Of a stretch of DNA of 64,000 nt, positions 62,710-64,000 are shown one piece after another. A program made the translations under genes and the position numbers. The stretch spans positions 62,001 to 126,000 of the forward strand of contig NZ_FRXN01000001.1 in assembly GCF_900148515.1 (NCBI RefSeq), given 5' to 3'. The notes under the pieces were generated by a model, which saw only the letters and a program-made list of their open reading frames with translations, was not told the DNA's origin and searched no databases. Source of the stretch: Algoriphagus zhangzhouensis (GTDB lineage: Bacteria > Bacteroidota > Bacteroidia > Cytophagales > Cyclobacteriaceae). Each line of letters opens with the position of its first letter. The stretch's first letter is position 1.

Positions 62710-63450
62710 TCAGGTGGCTATGTTGAGTTCTTCACAGGCATTTTTGGAGGCATCCTGTTCTGCCTTCTTTTTGGTGCTTCCTTTTCCTTGGGAAACTTCC
62801 TTGTTTTCTACTTCTAAAGCAACAATGAATTCCTTGAATCGCTGGTTCCCATGGACATGTAAAACTTTAAATTCTACCTGTTTATTTTCCTTTTGGGACC
62901 ATTCGATAATTTTGCTTTTGTAGTTGGTGGTGGTAGCTATCATACCTTCCAAATCAAAATGAAGCAAAATTCGCTTTAGAATAAATTTTTTGGTGAAAGC
63001 ATAGCCATGATCTAGGTAAGTGGCTCCAATAAATGCTTCCAACATATCCCCATAAAGAGATTTATTTCCAGTGAAAGTTCGGTTTTCCAGTTCCTGATCG
63101 AGGACCTTTCGAAGACCGATTTTTATACCGGTTTGGTTGAGGCTTTCTCGATTGACTAATTTGGACCTTGTTTCAGTCAAAAATCCCTCGTCTCGGTACG
63201 GGTATTTCTGGAAAAGATGTTCTGCTATTACCGAACCGAGAATAGCATCACCTAGGAATTCAAGCCGTTCATTAGAAATTTTAAATCCTTGGCTGGTTTC
63301 TTCACCTAGTCCTGCTGGAGTGATGGCAAGACGATACAGTGAAATATTAAAAGGCTTGCTGCCAGTCATCAATTTGATGGAGGCAGCAAGCCTTTTGTCT
63401 TTTTTATTGAGAAAGAGAAGATGTACTCCGAGTTGCTGAAAGAGTTTCAA
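62710..63450 (-). CDS. rnc: Ribonuclease III
   Basis: A 246-residue enzyme cutting double-stranded RNA. The catalytic signature NERLEFLGDAILG is followed by the metal-binding region LYGDMLEAFIGATYLDHG; the C-terminal dsRBD is KSKIIEWSQKENKQVEFKV through KGSTKKKAEQDASKNA. The start is uncertain. A TTG at 63450, 7 bp after the fabF stop, gives MKLFQQLGVHLL, whereas an ATG at 63507 would add 19 residues that overlap the fabF coding end by 50 bp. The TTG is preferred. It is read with fabF, upstream, and nadE. Confidence 0.92.
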   Translation of the reverse strand: MKLFQQLGVHLLFLNKKDKRLAASIKLMTGSKPFNISLYRLAITPAGLGEETSQGFKISNERLEFLGDAILGSVIAEHLFQKYPYRDEGFLTETRSKLVNRESLNQTGIKIGLRKVLDQELENRTFTGNKSLYGDMLEAFIGATYLDHGYAFTKKFILKRILLHFDLEGMIATTTNYKSKIIEWSQKENKQVEFKVLHVHGNQRFKEFIVALEVENKEVSQGKGSTKKKAEQDASKNACEELNIAT

Positions 63451-63457
63451 ACCCTGA

Positions 63458-64000
63458 TCAGTTATATTTTTTGAAAATGACAGAACAGTTGTGACCGCCA
63501 AATCCAAAAGTGTTACTCAAAGCATAATTTACTTCCCTTTGCTGAGCTTTATTAAAGGTCAAGTTTAATCCCGGATCAAAGGTTTCATCATCGGTGAAAT
63601 GATTGATGGTAGGAGGGATTATGCCTGTTTGAATGGCCTTGATAGAAGCAATTGCTTCAATAGCACCTGCGGCACCTAAAAGGTGGCCCGTCATGGATTT
63701 GGTACTACTGATATTCAATTTGTATGCATGCTCACCAAATATTTTTTGGATTGCTTTGGTTTCACTTACATCTCCTAGTGGAGTGGAAGTCCCGTGCACA
63801 TTGATATAATCAATATCTTCTGGTTTCAAATTGGCGTCTTGAAGAGCGAAATCCATCACAGAGCTTGCTCCCAATCCTTCTGGATGTGGTGCTGTTATGT
63901 GATTGGCATCTGCAGACATTCCGCCACCTACGAGCTCAGCGTAAATCTTAGCTCCACGGGCTTTGGCATGTTCATATTCTTCAAGGATCAATGCTCCCGC
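63458..64000 (-). CDS. fabF: Beta-ketoacyl-ACP synthase II (5' end outside window)
   Basis: The C-terminal 180 residues or so of a KAS II condensing enzyme of fatty-acid synthesis. The active-site His residues are in [12 protein letters not shown] and [11 protein letters not shown], with the conserved Lys between them (SSTKSMTG). [16 protein letters not shown] is the family end. The catalytic Cys lies before the window edge. The frame runs open to base 64000. It is followed by rnc, an order commonly seen after acpP-fabF in bacteria. Confidence 0.95.
   Translation of the reverse strand, partial: AGALILEEYEHAKARGAKIYAELVGGGMSADANHITAPHPEGLGASSVMDFALQDANLKPEDIDYINVHGTSTPLGDVSETKAIQKIFGEHAYKLNISSTKSMTGHLLGAAGAIEAIASIKAIQTGIIPPTINHFTDDETFDPGLNLTFNKAQQREVNYALSNTFGFGGHNCSVIFKKYN

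Overview
The window reads as chromosome from a Bacteroidota bacterium of the order Cytophagales, most like Algoriphagus or another Cyclobacteriaceae member. That placement is inferred from protein character and gene content, not from a marker-gene search. Signs of it are a type IX secretion plug protein, a PUR-alpha-like DUF3276 protein, a DUF6266 protein, weak Shine-Dalgarno signals, and several TAnnTTTG-like promoter boxes. No rRNA, tRNA, CRISPR array, insertion sequence or phage gene was seen.

Bases 1-14534 are one rightward surface-polysaccharide locus. It opens with the end of cysQ and a UDP-glucuronate 4-epimerase. Then come a pectate-lyase-like beta-helix protein, two sulfotransferases, a Wzx-type flippase, a Wzy-type polymerase, two hexapeptide acyltransferases, two GT4 glycosyltransferases, a Wzi-like outer-membrane protein, UDP-glucose 6-dehydrogenase and a WcaI-like glycosyltransferase. 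The genes fit one plan: Ugd plus the epimerase supply UDP-GlcA and UDP-GalA, the sulfotransferases add sulfate from PAPS, and CysQ removes the PAP by-product. The beta-helix protein could cut the uronic-acid polymer. The core (about 2.8-10.2 kb) is far more A+T-rich than its flanks and its genes overlap or nearly touch, as expected of an exchangeable, strain-specific cassette.

Bases 14594-18500 hold an XRE regulator, a small hypothetical gene, a DUF6266 gene and two long gene-poor stretches filled with degenerate dispersed repeats. Bases 18516-24678 hold a second glycan set: three initiating phosphoglycosyl transferases (two small monotopic, one WecA-like) and a PglF/PglE/PglC-like trio that would make and load a diacetamido-type sugar.

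From 24.8 kb onward most genes are housekeeping or core: an FAD oxidoreductase, a DEDDh exonuclease/GIY-YIG fusion, a sugar dehydrogenase-like lipoprotein, an ABC-F protein, the T9SS plug, ychF, two AI-2E-family permeases, a ferredoxin, a LuxC-like reductase, two histidine kinases, AtoE, aconitase, a TPR lipoprotein, metallopeptidases, outer-membrane barrels, yidD, lgt, nadE, rnc and the end of fabF. Within this set three things stand out: an orphan Cas6-like RAMP protein with no array or other cas gene, a TIR/deoxyribosyltransferase-like plus TRAFs-binding-like protein, and a secreted helix-hairpin-helix/beta-barrel protein coupled to a PorV-like protein. A 121-bp tandem array of tiny hairpins lies between the T9SS plug gene and the Cas6-like gene.
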